Shown: positions 18,499 through 29,965, counted from the stretch's first letter. The stretch is 64,000 bases of DNA from Magicicada septendecula (GCA_034769895.1 CM068367.1:691848268-691912267), one strand, 5' to 3'. Made by a program: numbers and translations. Notes: generated by a model not told the origin, from the letters alone.

Positions 18499-20787
18499 TT
18501 ATGTAAGGGTACGCGCATAGTGAACGCTGGTTGCAAGCTTCAATAAGCGGCTACCCGTCAGCAGAAATTGTTGCTGTATTCAAGTTACACGTCTTACAGT
18601 AGTCTTACACGTCTGCGCGCTGGCTCTCTGCGCAAACAGCTAGCAGGAATGATTTTTGCATTCCTGCTCGGTGGTTAGTTACTGGCTGGTTGTCGTAGAG
18701 TTAATATTATATTTTCCTAAACATATTGTTTTAAAGAAATGGCGAATTGTGATATAGTTGATACTGAACTATTAATATCTTTAGTATTCGAAAGAGCTGC
18801 ACTGTGGGATAAGAGATTGAAAGATCATGGAAAATCATGTAATGAAAGTAGAAGGTATGCACATTATAAATTTGTATTTTATTTTTATTTTACAGGAAAC
18901 TTATCAATTACATTTGCAAAATATAATCATAATTACAATTAGTTTTAGTCAAATTTTAATAGTAAACCATCAGAAGCTTTCAATATTCTACTGAGAACTT
19001 ACAGTTTCCTATTGTTTGCGCACAATAGGATTATTTGAAAAATACGTGGTAAAGGTTTGTTGAACACTCTTTAAGTCATTTGAAGGCCTTCCCACCACTT
19101 TTTGTATAGCAGAAGGAATTATATCAACTTTTTGCAGATTGTGGTCAATTCCTTCTTTATTTATTATGACGTTATGCAAGACTTCACTTGTTATACGCTT
19201 CACTATACTTTCTATAAAATTAACTTCCGTTTTTGATAGGTTTGTAAGGTAAGCGCCGCTTGGCAAAAATAATGCCAAATGCACATTCGATGGTCTTTCT
19301 GGCTTGCAACAACCTTTTATTAAAACACTCATTTTCAATGGGTAAAACGACACCGGCATAAGGAACAAGCAGATAAGTTAGAAGTGGGTAGGCTTCATCT
19401 CCAATGAAAATGAATCGCGCCTTGACGTTAGTGCTGGGTAGGGCTTCTGGCTCAGGAATGGATACTTCCTTTTTTTTGTATTAGCTGGTACAACTGAGAT
19501 GCATGAAACGTTCCACCATCACTTTGTTTTCCATATCCTCCTACTTTGATAGCTAAAAATCTATAATGCGCGTCCGCCAGCCCTTGCAGAACCATAGAAA
19601 AGTACTTTTTATAATTAAAAAACATGGATCCGGAATATTTTGGGCACCTTATACACACGTGCTTTCCATCTAATGCACCTAGTAAGTTTGGGATGTTCCA
19701 CATTTAAAAAAAATCTTGTGCAATTTTTTTAAAATAATACTCAGTAGGCACTGGCATATGTTCAGCATATAATTCTTCCCATAGGCATTTAATTGTTTCT
19801 TTCACTATTGACCCCACTGTATTGTCCCCCATTCTAAAACTAAATGCCAGTGTCTTAAATGATGATCCAGTGGCCAGATATCTGAAAATGGAAATTACAA
19901 GTAAGGAATTTTGGATCGAGATTATTCACTTTCCTGTTGTAAAAAACATTACGCATTGTTTTTTTTATTTATAGTAAATATTTTCTCAAATTATTAACTT
20001 AACCTCGTTGGTAATTTTGTAAATTGTCTGTTTTATTTCACAGATATAAAACTAAAGAAAAAATGGAAATATTTACGTGATCAATTTGCAATAGAAATAT
20101 CTAAAATTAAAACACCAAAATCAAGAGACGCTGCTAGCGAGATGGAGTCACCTAAATGGCCTCATTTTAAACTTCTGTATTTTTTAAAAGACGTAGTTAA
20201 GCCACGCTTGTCCAGTGGAAATCTAACTATTAGTAACAATGAATCCATAGATCCAGTTTCACCACACATTTCAGTACCGGAAGAATTAGGTGACGATGTG
20301 GACGACCTACACTATGATGAAGCTGTTGAAGACGAACGTGACACATCACGCAGAAACGACACTACTGCCATTAACTGTACTGTTACAAGTAATTCACAGC
20401 CTACAACAAACAGTCAACGAGCAACTACAGTGACAAACAGCATACATGAAGTAGTTAAAAAGCGGGCAAAACATACAGTAAAAAATGCAATGTTAGAAAT
20501 TGAGCAACAGAAAATAGAAATCCTGCATGAGAAAATGAAGAGACGAGAAATACGAGAAAATGTCGAGGACAAGGACTTACATTTTCTTAAGAGTCTACTA
20601 CCGCACATAAAAACAATTCCCGACTACAAAAATATGTCGTTCTGCAGTAGAATTCAGGAAGTAGTGGAACGTTTCGCCTACCCATCCACCTCTTATTATG
20701 TTGAAAGTCCTTCATCCTATTCCTCTCACGAAAACCTGGATAATAATAATCTTGTTTACACTCCAGTGATCAGTGTTGTAACTAATA

Positions 20788-22780
20788 CCGTATTTTCTCG
20801 CATAATTAACGCCCCCACATAATTTATGCATCCCATTTCTGGGGGGTTCAAAGTGGGAAAAAAGAAATATTTGACACACCCACTTTCTCGATGATTTCAT
20901 CACGCAGTTCCGGGTGTGTTTCGAAATAAAGATGTCAAATAGTAGCTTTCCTATTGTGCAAACTCGCATTTCAAACCCTCGTGCAACTTCCTGTTATTAC
21001 TCACTTGGTATTTCAGTCCGGAGAGTGAATCAGCGAAGACATGATTAGTGACGATCTATTCCAGTCTGGTAGAAACTCATTTTACTAGTGTTTCGGGTAC
21101 ACGGATGTTTTGTGATCTCAAAGTCGTTCATTAATCCACAATGAGCAAGTATTCGAGTAATACTGTGTCATATAAACTTGCGGTGATCGCTTACGCCGAA
21201 ACACACGGGAATAGGGCAGCAGGCCGCAAATATTCTGTGTCCGAGTGTAACGTGCGGTACTGGTGAAAACAGAAAATTGCCCTTCAAGAGACCAACGAGT
21301 CTCGTAAAGCATTTCGCGGTCCAAAAAGTGGCAAGTTTCCGCAAGTAGAGGAGTATCTTCTGAAATATGTGATTTCATTACGCAATGACGGATATGCCAT
21401 TTCTTACGAAATGCTGTATTTTAAAGGACGAGAAATAGCTGCAGCACATGGGATCAGTGTCTCGAATTTTAAGGTTAGCCGAGGCTGGGTGATTAAATTT
21501 ATGAAGAGAAATGGACTCTCTCTTCGAAGAAGAACATCCTTATGTCAAAGAATGCCGAATGATTTCGACCAAAAAGTCATTGATTTTCATCGCTTCGTGA
21601 TTAGGAAACGGAAAGCGAAGAAATATTTGCTTTCCCAGATAGGGAACGCAGATCAGACGCCCATCAGTTTCGATATGCCACAAAGTCGAACAATCGATAT
21701 GAAAGGAACATCGAGTGTTATTGTGCGCACTACTGGAAGTGAAAAACAACGGTGTACGGTAATGCTTGCTGCAACAGCTGATGACAGAAAGCTTGCACCG
21801 TACGTTGTCCTGAAGCGAAAAACAATGCCGAAAGTAAAATTTCCACGTGGGATCCATGTTCGTGTCCAAGAAAAAGGGTGGATGGACACGTCACTCGTAG
21901 AAGACTGGATACGAACGGTTTGGGGAAATAGAGCGGGGTCTCTCCTTCGGTGCCCGGCTCTTCTCGTGTTGGACAGTTTTCGTGGCCATCTGACGGAAAA
22001 CACTAAAAAATTATTGGAAACCATGAAAACAGATTCCTGGTGGACTGACATCAGTACTTCAACCCTTGGACGTTTCGATAAATAAACCATTCAAGGACAA
22101 TGTGCGAAAACTCTATCAGTGCTGGATGGCGGAAAATGTGCACGAACTTACTCCAACAGGCAAAATTCAGAAACCATCTGTGGAACTCCTTTGTGAGTGG
22201 ATATTGCGTGCTTGGGACATGATTTCTTCTAAGGTGATTGAAAAGAGCTTCAAAAAGACGGGAATCTCGAATGCGTTAGACGGGACTGAAGATGACTTCT
22301 TATGGAGAGATGTGAGCAGTGATAGCAGCACCAATTCTTCCTGCAGTTCCAGTGGCGACGACCAACTCGGTAGCCTATAAAAGGTAAGATTATTTTTCTT
22401 CCTTTTTAGCAGGTATGTCATTATTACTTACGTCGTTAGTACTTTTGTTAATTCATATTTATTTTGCTTCAGGTCGTACTATCAGCTTGTGACGGGAAGA
22501 ATATTTTCCGGTGTCCGTACTTAAAACTGCGTGTCCAACTTGCCTAATGTACTCTATTTGATTGTTCAGAAGAAAACTCAACCGTAATTTTACGCCAAAT
22601 GACGATAACTTCAATGAGTTGAACTGATTTTGTGTATAATATATTTAATGTATCTTTTAAATGTCAATAAATTTCAAATGAAATTTGGGTATATCTGAAA
22701 TCCTTGAATAATTTACGCACCCGAAATTTTCGCCGGTATTTTTGGTCAAAAAAGTGCATTAATTATGCGAGAAAATACGG
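20788..22780 (+). mobile_element. Nested pogo-like DNA transposon, 1993 bp
   Basis: The ends CCGTATTTTCTCGCATAATT and their reverse complement are flanked by TA at 20786-20787 and 22781-22782, as expected for Tc1/mariner-pogo insertion. The insertion splits the MADF exon of the Harbinger element exactly within an Asn codon, and the MADF frame continues on the far side. Confidence 0.95.
21141..22380 (+). pseudogene. Pogo-like (POGK-type) transposase with nonsense and frameshift
   Basis: The frame begins MSKYSSNTVSYKLAVIAYAE, a Psq-like helix-turn-helix. It hits TGA at 21264-21266, where relatives have Arg after a Trp, so a CGA-to-TGA change is likely. It then reads through a CENP-B-type DNA-binding domain (GWVIKFMKRNGLSLRRR) into the DDE_1 catalytic domain: NADQTPISFDMP and LLVLDSFRGH supply two aspartates. 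Near 22040 a small deletion shifts the frame. The downstream frame resumes with PGGLTSVLQPLDVSINK, the third aspartate, and ends in an acidic, Ser-rich tail at 22378-22380. The protein is not functional as it stands. Confidence 0.88.
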
Positions 22781-23571
22781 TAATCGTGATGACACTTCAG
22801 TGACTAATGTTTTACCTGTTAATCATGATGACAATACGGTGACCAATATTGTACCATATGGTAGCTTGTACAATTAATTTGTTTCAAAAATCTGTTCTAT
22901 TAGGTAATTAAAAAAAGTTTACATGTCTGAATAAAACTAATCTCATGAATGCCTAAAAGTGTATTTATTCATCTGCTGTAAAACCTATTAGATACCTTTC
23001 TAATGCGTGTCTTTAAGTACTATTAATATTAAGCAGTATCTTGATAACAAGTGACATTACTTAATAAAATAAGTAAAAATACATATATTGATAACTTAAA
23101 AAAAGTACGTACCTCAAAGTAATTACTAGTCTTTCTTCAGGCAAAATTGGTTGTTTATATAAGTTGCACTATTGTTTTTGAATACGATGTTCTATTTTAA
23201 GCTTAATGTAGTCAAAGGTTTCCATACTCATTCCCATAAACTTAAAAAACCTTTCCGGATTTTCTTTCAATTTTGGAAAAAGATGGTAATACTCTCCGTG
23301 TACTTTTCTGTTTTTATTTATTTCATGAATGCTCTTCTCTAATAAACAATGAATATTTCATAAAAGTGCTGTCCATAAGAAAAAAATCATCTTCGCTACT
23401 AGTACTACAACTCATCTTGTTCGAATAAACAATCACAACACAACTGACGTGATTCAAGCTTCCACTGTGTGCACTCACCTGCATGAACCTACAACCTGCA
23501 ACCAGCGCCATCTACGAACATGCAACCAGCGACCTGTGACCAGCGTTCACTATGCGCGTACCCTTACATTA

Positions 23572-24044
23572 TATATTTTTTAATATGTTTGTAAAATGCT
23601 TTAAACACACACTGTACACCATGACTTTTTTAACATCAGAATATCATATTCTGTGTATCAGTTTTACAAAATATTATCTTTCCAAAAACACTATTGGAAA
23701 CAAAAGCTACTGCACAAATCACTGATTAGAAAATAAAAATTCATGGATTGTCAAATTTATCTGAGCACAAACCCATTTACTTTATAACTCATTTTTGAAC
23801 GATATTCTTTCACTTGAGTAGTTGCTCATTCTTTGTAGTATTTATTTAAAAATACTATTGTTGAAAGCAAGTTCCAAAGATAGAGTTGATACATTAACAA
23901 CCAACAAGCAGTTCCTTGGAGTTTCAATAAGGTAAGAACAAACAATAATATGCAACACAATCACTGTTAATAACAATATAATTAATATAATATCAACATA
24001 TGTTTATACAAAGACAAATCACAGCTTTTTATTAGTATAAATAA
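23572..24044 (-). other. 3' flank of NAA35
   Basis: This AT-rich sequence lies downstream of the NAA35 stop. AATAAA hexamers on the minus strand occur at 24033-24028, very close to the stop, and at 23846-23841. Either could be a polyadenylation signal. Nothing else was recognised. Confidence 0.4.
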
Positions 24045-24185
24045 TTAAGAAATTTTTATAATTGGGAAATGTCGATGGCATGAGAAATCAAAATCAGGTG
24101 GTACTGATGATTCATTTTTGTGACCTGTTGCAAGAAGTTTCAGAACAACAAAATTTGTCTTAGCAATTCTTGACAGTTCACTGAT
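24045..24185 (-). CDS. Naa35: NAA35 (NatC auxiliary subunit), last exon
   Basis: Acceptor TTTGCAG|ATCAGT opens 46 codons and TAA (24047-24045). The peptide reads ISELSRIAKTNFVVLKLL and ends FPIIKIS, matching the conserved NAA35 C-terminus (AKPNFVVMKLL...FDFSAHKYFP). Phase 0 agrees with the preceding exon. Confidence 0.93.
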   Translation of the reverse strand: MSELSRIAKTNFVVLKLLATGHKNESSVPPDFDFSCHRHFPIIKIS

Positions 24186-24605
24186 CTGCAAAAATAAACA
24201 CACATTCAGTTTAAACATTTACAGTTTCAAAATTATATAAAAATGTACAGCAGAACTGCTCTCAAAAACTATTCATTTATCATAAATACCAATAAATAAT
24301 TTAGCCTACATAAAATGTCCTACAAATTTACAAGACAACCTGTATGTTACAAAATGGGTTTAAAAACAAAACTCAACACCAAATAACAAAAAGCTGGCCA
24401 CAAAGTGGTTAAGTAAACATTGTTGGCCACTCAAAAGTTAAGGCACAATTTATTTATTATATGGATAAGTAGCACGATTTTTATTTATTTACAGTACACT
24501 TAAACAATAAACACAGAAGTAGCAGGTCTTATACAACACTTACAACAGATTACTGGTATCTACTAATGTATGAACTTGTATTAAAAATGATTCAAAATAA
24601 AATAC

Positions 24606-24863
24606 CTCATGATCTGAATTAGGAGCACTCTCTAGTAATGACCTGGCCTGATGAAAATGTTTGCAACCTGCAAGGTACAGTCCCTGACTAGTATGGGTGT
24701 GCTGTAAAACAGATGTCATGTCCTGGAATTCTGAGTACTGCACAGGTGGTGGTGTCATTAATCCTATGAACGGTGCAAACCTGTGTTCATAGCGAACTCT
24801 TTCACAATCAAATTCTGGATGCGGTAATTTTAATTTGCCATGAAGTCTAAAGCCAAGCATAGC
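24606..24863 (-). CDS. Naa35: NAA35, penultimate exon
   Basis: This 258-nt phase-0 exon lies between TTCCCAG|GCTATG and CATGAG|GTATTT. It encodes 86 residues including ERVRYEHRFAPF, LMTPPPVQYSEF, CKHFHQAR and PNSDHE, which are highly conserved NAA35 landmarks. Confidence 0.95.
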
Positions 24864-25631
24864 CTGGGAACAAATTTTTTTAAATACCAAACATGTTTCA
24901 TTTAAAATCAGTATAATTTTAAATACAATAATGTGTAGTTTTTCAATAAAATATTGTAACTAATGTAAATGTATAAATATATTTATATAAACGGCATTCA
25001 AATAAAGGACAACCAGGGCTACAGCTACCGGCACTTAGCTGTGCGGCTGAGTTCCGGCTGCTCTCACTGTACTAGTCAGCTAAAAAACACCGCTTTGCCT
25101 ATACTGACCAGCCCCTTGGCGCGATGTCTCATCTCATCTGGATTAAATTTGTTCTCCTGGTGCCTATACAAACTGAATTGGTTTTATGTAATTTTGTTTA
25201 TGTTCACAATAAATTGAGCTTCCCAAGTGTGTTCATTACACATTTTTACTTCCTTTTTTAAACATTTTAAATGTGGAGCTTTTTTTGACACAACTTTTTT
25301 AATGTCATCAAATTAAATAAAATAGCTTGAACTTGAATGATTAATCAAAATATATTTATCTATAAATTTGTTTTTATTTTCATAGGAAAGACAATGGAAC
25401 ATTCACCATCTGGGAACACCTCACGCAATTCTTTGTTATGTTAGATTTATGAAAATCTTTGGTTTGACTAATTTTTCTCTATTTTAAAACTAGTAATAAC
25501 TAATAAATTAATTATAATAATAATAATCCAATAACAATAATGAGTAAATTAAACACTTTTTTAAAACTACCATCAATGGATTTTTATGATTTTTTGTCAA
25601 GCAAACAAGAAAAAATACAGAAAGATAAGTA
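24864..25631 (-). other. NAA35 intron sequence left of Tigger
   Basis: This is mostly AT-rich. A short GC-richer island at about 25013-25150 stands out from its surroundings but matches no family I can name; an old SINE fragment is possible. The open frame across it (24969-25217) is not supported as a gene. Confidence 0.35.
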
Positions 25632-28600
25632 CAGTAAACCCTCGATTTAACGGACCTTGATTTAACGGACTTCGGATTTAACGGACAGAATTTAACAGAC
25701 AAAAAAAAAAAAAAACATGAAAATGTTTTTAGGCTTTTGAAACATATAATGTGCATAAACTGCAGACTCTCCTGTTCTGGCAATGTTGCTTGGCTATCGC
25801 AGCATTCTTTCGTTTCTTGTTTTGAAACACGCAAATTTTCTCATCTCCAATTGTATTTGATGAGAACGGAGATAAGAATTAGACAAGAATTCATTTAATT
25901 CTTCACGATCCCCGTCTTTGCGTTGTCGTTGACGCAGGCGTCACACACGTTCAGTGGAAGACATCACGACGACTAACACTGACAATATACACTGATATGC
26001 ATCTTATTTCACTGTGACCAAATTTATTTATTACTAACGTCACCTGGACCGTTACATTTTTCGATGACATTACACATTTTGCATCACGCATTTTGTGGAA
26101 TGACCCCCAGCCTAAAAACATTATCATGTTAAAAAAAAATTTTGACACGAAAAAATCACGATTAAGTTTTTGAAGTCCATGGTTGTGATTTAAATTTGGT
26201 GGTAGTTCATAACCATAGCAACGCATTTTCACTCTTGAATATTCGGCTATTTTCGTGATAATTCATATGCACGCGCAGTTCACATTCGTACAGCGTCGCA
26301 TCAGTTTATTCAGAGAATACAGCGTGTACGCTACATGTGTTTCTATAGTACGAACCTTGCACGTGTTAAATAGAGAGTCTTAACGAGTTTATACTTGCGT
26401 TGTTACAGCAAGGTCCATTACTTTATTAGTGAATTACAGCATAAGTATGTCTGGCGTTACGAAAAAACGTGTGAACTTGAGTATAAAGCAAAAGCTTGAA
26501 CTAATAAGTAAACTTGAAGGTGGCGCGTCTGTTGCACATGTTTGTGAAGTGTACGGTGTAAAGAAACAAACCGTTTCAGACATTCGAAAGAATAAAGATA
26601 AACTTATTCAGTTTTCGCTAAAGTACAGTGTTGATAGTTCGAAGAATGAGGGAGAAAGAAAACACATTAAATTAGCCAAACACAAACAATTAGAGGATGC
26701 TGTGTACAAGTGGTTTATTCAACAACGTTCTAGTGGCGTCGTTGTTCGTAGTGTCGAGTTGCGGGCTGCTGCTGATAAACTGGCGAAACATATTGGTATC
26801 CAATTTCAGGCGAGTGATGGGTGGCTTTGGCGTTTTCGTAATCGGCATGGCATCACAAATAGATCAACATGTGGTGAAGCGCTAAGTGCAGACACTGAAC
26901 AAGTTGAGGCTTTTCGTCAACATATAAAGGAAACGATCGAATCTGAGGGTCTCATTTTGTCTCAGGTCTACAATGCTGATGAGACTGGTCTCTACTTTCG
27001 TGCTGTGCCTGAAAATACTCTGGCACACAAACATGAAACTAGCACACCAGGCCGTAAACTCAACAAGGAGCGGCTTTCTGCCCTACTGTGTGTGAATGCT
27101 GATGGTTTGCATCGACTTACTCCAGTCATAGTAGGAAACGCAAAGAAACCTCGTGCGATAAAGAACATAATGAACCAGTTGCCAGTCATTTATGAAAGTT
27201 CAAAAAATGCTTGGTTTACCTTCAGTATTTTTTCAGACTGGTTTTTTAATCATTTTGTGCCAGAAGTGCGACGTTTTCAAGAAGAGACTATGAAAATTCC
27301 ATCGCATGCAGTGAAAGCCGTCTTACTACTGGACAATGCACCGGCCCATCGCAACTCCGAGAAGTTAGTTAGCAACGACGGAAAAATAAAATGCGTCTTC
27401 CTCCCTCCGAACACCACTTCAATTTTACAGCCAATGGACCAAGGAGTCATTGTTGCCTGCAAAAGGCTGTACAAGAAGACGTTTCTTGAAGAGGTGATGG
27501 TTGTCTTGGAGGACGAACAAGACCATGAAAACGACACGAGAGGAGCTAGAACGCTGCAAAATCTGCGTGCATACAACATCAAGTCCGCCATCTTTAATTT
27601 TGCTGCCGCATGGAAGGAGATGAAGGAAACAACATTGGCTAATGGGTGGAGACAGTTACTGAATGGGACTGAACCGGAGTACGATTTCACAGGATTTGAA
27701 ACATCCGATTTCTGTGAAACCGTAAAGAAGGCTGGTGAAGACGTAAACGAGAATGACATAGAACAGTGGCTAAACTTGGACGAGGGTGATCCAGGCTACC
27801 AAATCCTGAGTCAGGAAGAGATCGCGGAATCTGTTCTACACGACGATCAAGAAGATGGAGATGATGACGATGAAGAAATATCTGTTACAGGAGGCCCTAA
27901 ATTATCAGCGATAAGAAACAGCATGGACGAAATTATCGCGTACATTGGGGAGTCTTCAGATCCAGAAGTGTGTGCTTATTATGACCATTTTAGACAGTTT
28001 AGATCTTTAATAATAAAGAAGCAACATTCTAGTGGAAAACAACTGACTCTTGATGCTTTTATCCAGAATAAATAAAGGTGTGTACATAACATTGTACTGT
28101 ATTTGCATGATATTAATAGTACGTATTAAAATACAGATAAGCGATGTTATCGCTGTTACAATAGAAAACCACACTGGCAGTTTACCCGTTATTTAGAAAC
28201 ATGTTACTCACACCTCCTCTACTCATCCTTTGTCTTGCCGCCTACGGAAGGGTCCGAGCTCGCACGCATGCGCAGGTACGTACACTTTTCTTCCTATTCA
28301 TTGTTCAGTTTGCTGTTAAAACGTACGGTTGCAGTCATAAATCATAATGCCAGCGTTAACAACAGCCAGGCAAATTGCTGTTGCTTACGCAGTAAACAAC
28401 TCATAGATACCAAAAGCGTTCGTCCCGCCAGAAGTCAGGTATAACTTCGAATTTCGTTAGTGCGCGAATGCAAGCCGCAGGCCAAATTAGCGACCATGTT
28501 TTTAGGAGAAAAAGTGCGGCTTGTATTCGGAACAATACCGTATTTGCATGATATTAATAGTATAAAAATTTCAAGTGTTATAGGCCTATTTGATTTAAAT

Positions 28601-28694
28601 ATATCCTCAAAAAACAAAATTTGGGATTTAACGGACTTTCGATTTAACGGACACCCCTCAGCCCCAATTAGTCCGTTAAATCGAGGGTTTACTG
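25632..28694 (+). mobile_element. Intact Tigger-type (pogo superfamily) DNA transposon, 3063 bp
   Basis: The termini are CAGTAAACCCTCGATTTAAC and its complement, flanked by TA at 25630-25631 and 28695-28696. ATTTAACGGAC is iterated just inside the left end, and again as two direct copies near the right end. One uninterrupted transposase gene lies inside. It is inserted in an NAA35 intron, in the antisense direction relative to that gene. Confidence 0.95.
26447..28075 (+). CDS. Tigger/jerky-like transposase, intact
   Basis: The ATG at 26447 gives 542 residues; in-frame GTG-type starts slightly upstream are less likely. Order of parts: a Psq helix-turn-helix with SIKQKLELISKLEGG and YGVKKQTVSDIRK (about 12-50); a CENP-B-type HTH ending GWLWRFRNRHGI (about 75-137); and the DDE_1 domain, with catalytic Asp178 in YNADETGLYF, Asp296 in LLLDNAPAH and Asp331 in ILQPMDQGV. 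The last two are 35 residues apart, as in Tigger. The C-terminus is acidic (EDGDDDDEE). Length and motifs match Tigger1/JRKL relatives. No damage is visible. Confidence 0.95.
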   Translation: MSGVTKKRVNLSIKQKLELISKLEGGASVAHVCEVYGVKKQTVSDIRKNKDKLIQFSLKYSVDSSKNEGERKHIKLAKHKQLEDAVYKWFIQQRSSGVVVRSVELRAAADKLAKHIGIQFQASDGWLWRFRNRHGITNRSTCGEALSADTEQVEAFRQHIKETIESEGLILSQVYNADETGLYFRAVPENTLAHKHETSTPGRKLNKERLSALLCVNADGLHRLTPVIVGNAKKPRAIKNIMNQLPVIYESSKNAWFTFSIFSDWFFNHFVPEVRRFQEETMKIPSHAVKAVLLLDNAPAHRNSEKLVSNDGKIKCVFLPPNTTSILQPMDQGVIVACKRLYKKTFLEEVMVVLEDEQDHENDTRGARTLQNLRAYNIKSAIFNFAAAWKEMKETTLANGWRQLLNGTEPEYDFTGFETSDFCETVKKAGEDVNENDIEQWLNLDEGDPGYQILSQEEIAESVLHDDQEDGDDDDEEISVTGGPKLSAIRNSMDEIIAYIGESSDPEVCAYYDHFRQFRSLIIKKQHSSGKQLTLDAFIQNK

Positions 28695-28699
28695 TATGA

Positions 28700-29853
28700 G
28701 GAAGCAAAAAAATATCTTGTAAAATTTAAAAATGTTACTTGTGTCCATTGTATAAGAGTACACTAATTCAGCAATTCGTTTTGTGTCACAGTCACTATCA
28801 GAGCTGTTGTTGTCCGTGTCCGAGCTGTCTGAAGAGCTGTTGTTATCAAGGTTGATGATGAAGGGCTCCACAAAATTGCCAGTGTTTGGTTCCAGTGATG
28901 CGTAATACTCATCCACTTCTTGCTTTAGGTTTCCACTCTTCAGGTCCCATTACAGTAAACTTTTCCTCATACAATCTTCTCACTTCGTTTAGACTGAACG
29001 AAATGTTCTGTCTTGCAACAAATCCATTCACCTCAGCCCAAATTAGTTGAATAGGGTTGAGGTCTGGATGATAAAGCAGGAGGCGTAACACTTCATGCTC
29101 TTCACTTTCCAAAATATCGTTCAAAACATATATTTTGAACTGCCTCTTACACAATTTAATGAGTTTGTAAAGCTGCGGTTTCAGCATTGTTTCTGAACAA
29201 GGAATCCCCTTTCTAATCATCCATTGCTTCATCTCGTCTTTCTTGCTATTTGATGTGGGTGGTTTTTCTATTTCAATGTTATGGTAAGGGCGTTATCAAT
29301 CACATGCACTGATTGAGGTTCTAGTTTTGGAAGCAGCTTTTTACGTATCCACTTCACGTAGTTTTCCTTATTAATAGTTTTACGATAGTCTCCTGAAGAA
29401 AATGACGCTTTCCACACAGTTAATGCACCAGGAATGCAATGTATCCCCCCCCATATATAATAATCATACAATCTCCTTTAGAAATCAGAGAGTGAATGCC
29501 TTGGCTTGAATCGTCTGACCATACGTTTCCACATACATGAGAAGAATGAATGTATGTTTCATCCATATAAATGATAGGACGACCTTCAGCACTGTATTTC
29601 TTGACAGGTTGAAGATTAATTTGTCCTGTGTTCTCTGACATCAGATTGTTCAATAAATAATTTTCTATTATTCCTAACTTTTCCCAACGAAACACTAGTT
29701 CTTTCATGATTACACATACACTTTTTTTACTTCCGGTAATTTTTCACTTCCGGTAAACTCCAATCTTTTTTGAAACCTTCTCTCAAAAGTTCTGCTGTTG
29801 GTAATTGGTTTTTTATTATATAAAATTCATGCAACACCCTGATCAAAATCATC
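28700..29853 (-). pseudogene. Decayed IS630/Tc1-type (DDE_3) transposase
   Basis: Several frames on the minus strand join into one degraded protein. They carry DDFDQGV and QLPTAE remnants near 29790-29850, then LVFRWEKLG, then IIYMDETYIHSSHV (first Asp). Next come CIPGALTVWKASFSSGDY and NYVKWIRKKLLP, VHVIDNA (second Asp), and LLLYHPDLNPIQLIWAEV (catalytic region with E). An acidic Ser/Asp tail ends next to the Tigger insertion. At least three frameshifts separate the blocks. I could not find its inverted termini; the left end may be interrupted by Tigger and the right end by the GA tract. Confidence 0.75.
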
Positions 29854-29871
29854 AGAGAGGGAGAGGGAGAG

Positions 29872-29960
<89 letters not shown>
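29854..29960. repeat. (GA)n microsatellite, about 107 bp
   Basis: An impure GAGAGGGA start leads into pure AG dinucleotides up to 29960. Frames through it (poly Arg-Glu or Ser-Leu) are artefacts of the repeat. Confidence 0.97.

Positions 29961-29965
<5 letters not shown>

Larger units (their letters stand above)
18739..22877 (+). pseudogene. Harbinger MADF-type DNA-binding protein gene, split by pogo insertion
   Basis: Exon 1 (18739-18854) encodes the start of a MADF domain (LLISLVFERAALWDKRLKDH) and ends at donor AGAAG|GTATGC. The last exon starts at acceptor TTATTTCACAG|AT (20044). It continues KLKKKWKYLRDQF, the C-terminal part of MADF, then an acidic linker and a basic coiled-coil-like stretch with a BESS-like end (LKSLLPHIKTIPDY). 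The last exon is cut at 20787 by the pogo element, and the frame resumes at 22783 and reaches TAA at 22875-22877. The short middle of the MADF domain is missing; 18896-18942 is a candidate damaged exon. Such proteins bind element ends and help import the transposase into the nucleus. Confidence 0.72.
19009..23415 (-). pseudogene. Harbinger (HARBI1-like) DDE transposase, two exons, frameshifted
   Basis: Exon 1 (23415-23113) starts MSCSTSSEDDFF, shifts frame near 23330, reads EYYHLFPKLKENPERFFKF and meets an in-frame TAG before the donor TTTGAG|GTACGT. Exon 2 (19881-19009) starts at TTTTCAG|ATATCTGGCC and restores the family motif R-YLATGSSF. It continues with ALDGKHV, ADAHYRFLAIK, IGDEAYP and KTIECAFG, the DDE_Tnp_4 signature. 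A TAA before the DGKH block and frameshifts near 19470 and 19240 interrupt it. The stop is at 19009-19011. The gene is dead, but all catalytic-region motifs are recognisable. Confidence 0.85.
18502..23568. mobile_element. PIF/Harbinger DNA transposon carrying a nested pogo-like element
   Basis: Inverted ends of 29 bp (TGTAAGGGTACGCGCATAGT... and its complement) lie at 18502-18530 and 23540-23568. Each is flanked by TTA (18499-18501, 23569-23571), the 3-bp target duplication typical of this superfamily. Two genes are present, as in most Harbinger elements: a MADF DNA-binding protein on the plus strand and a DDE_Tnp_4 transposase on the minus strand. Without the 1993-bp pogo insertion the element is about 3.07 kb. 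Both genes are damaged. Confidence 0.93.
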
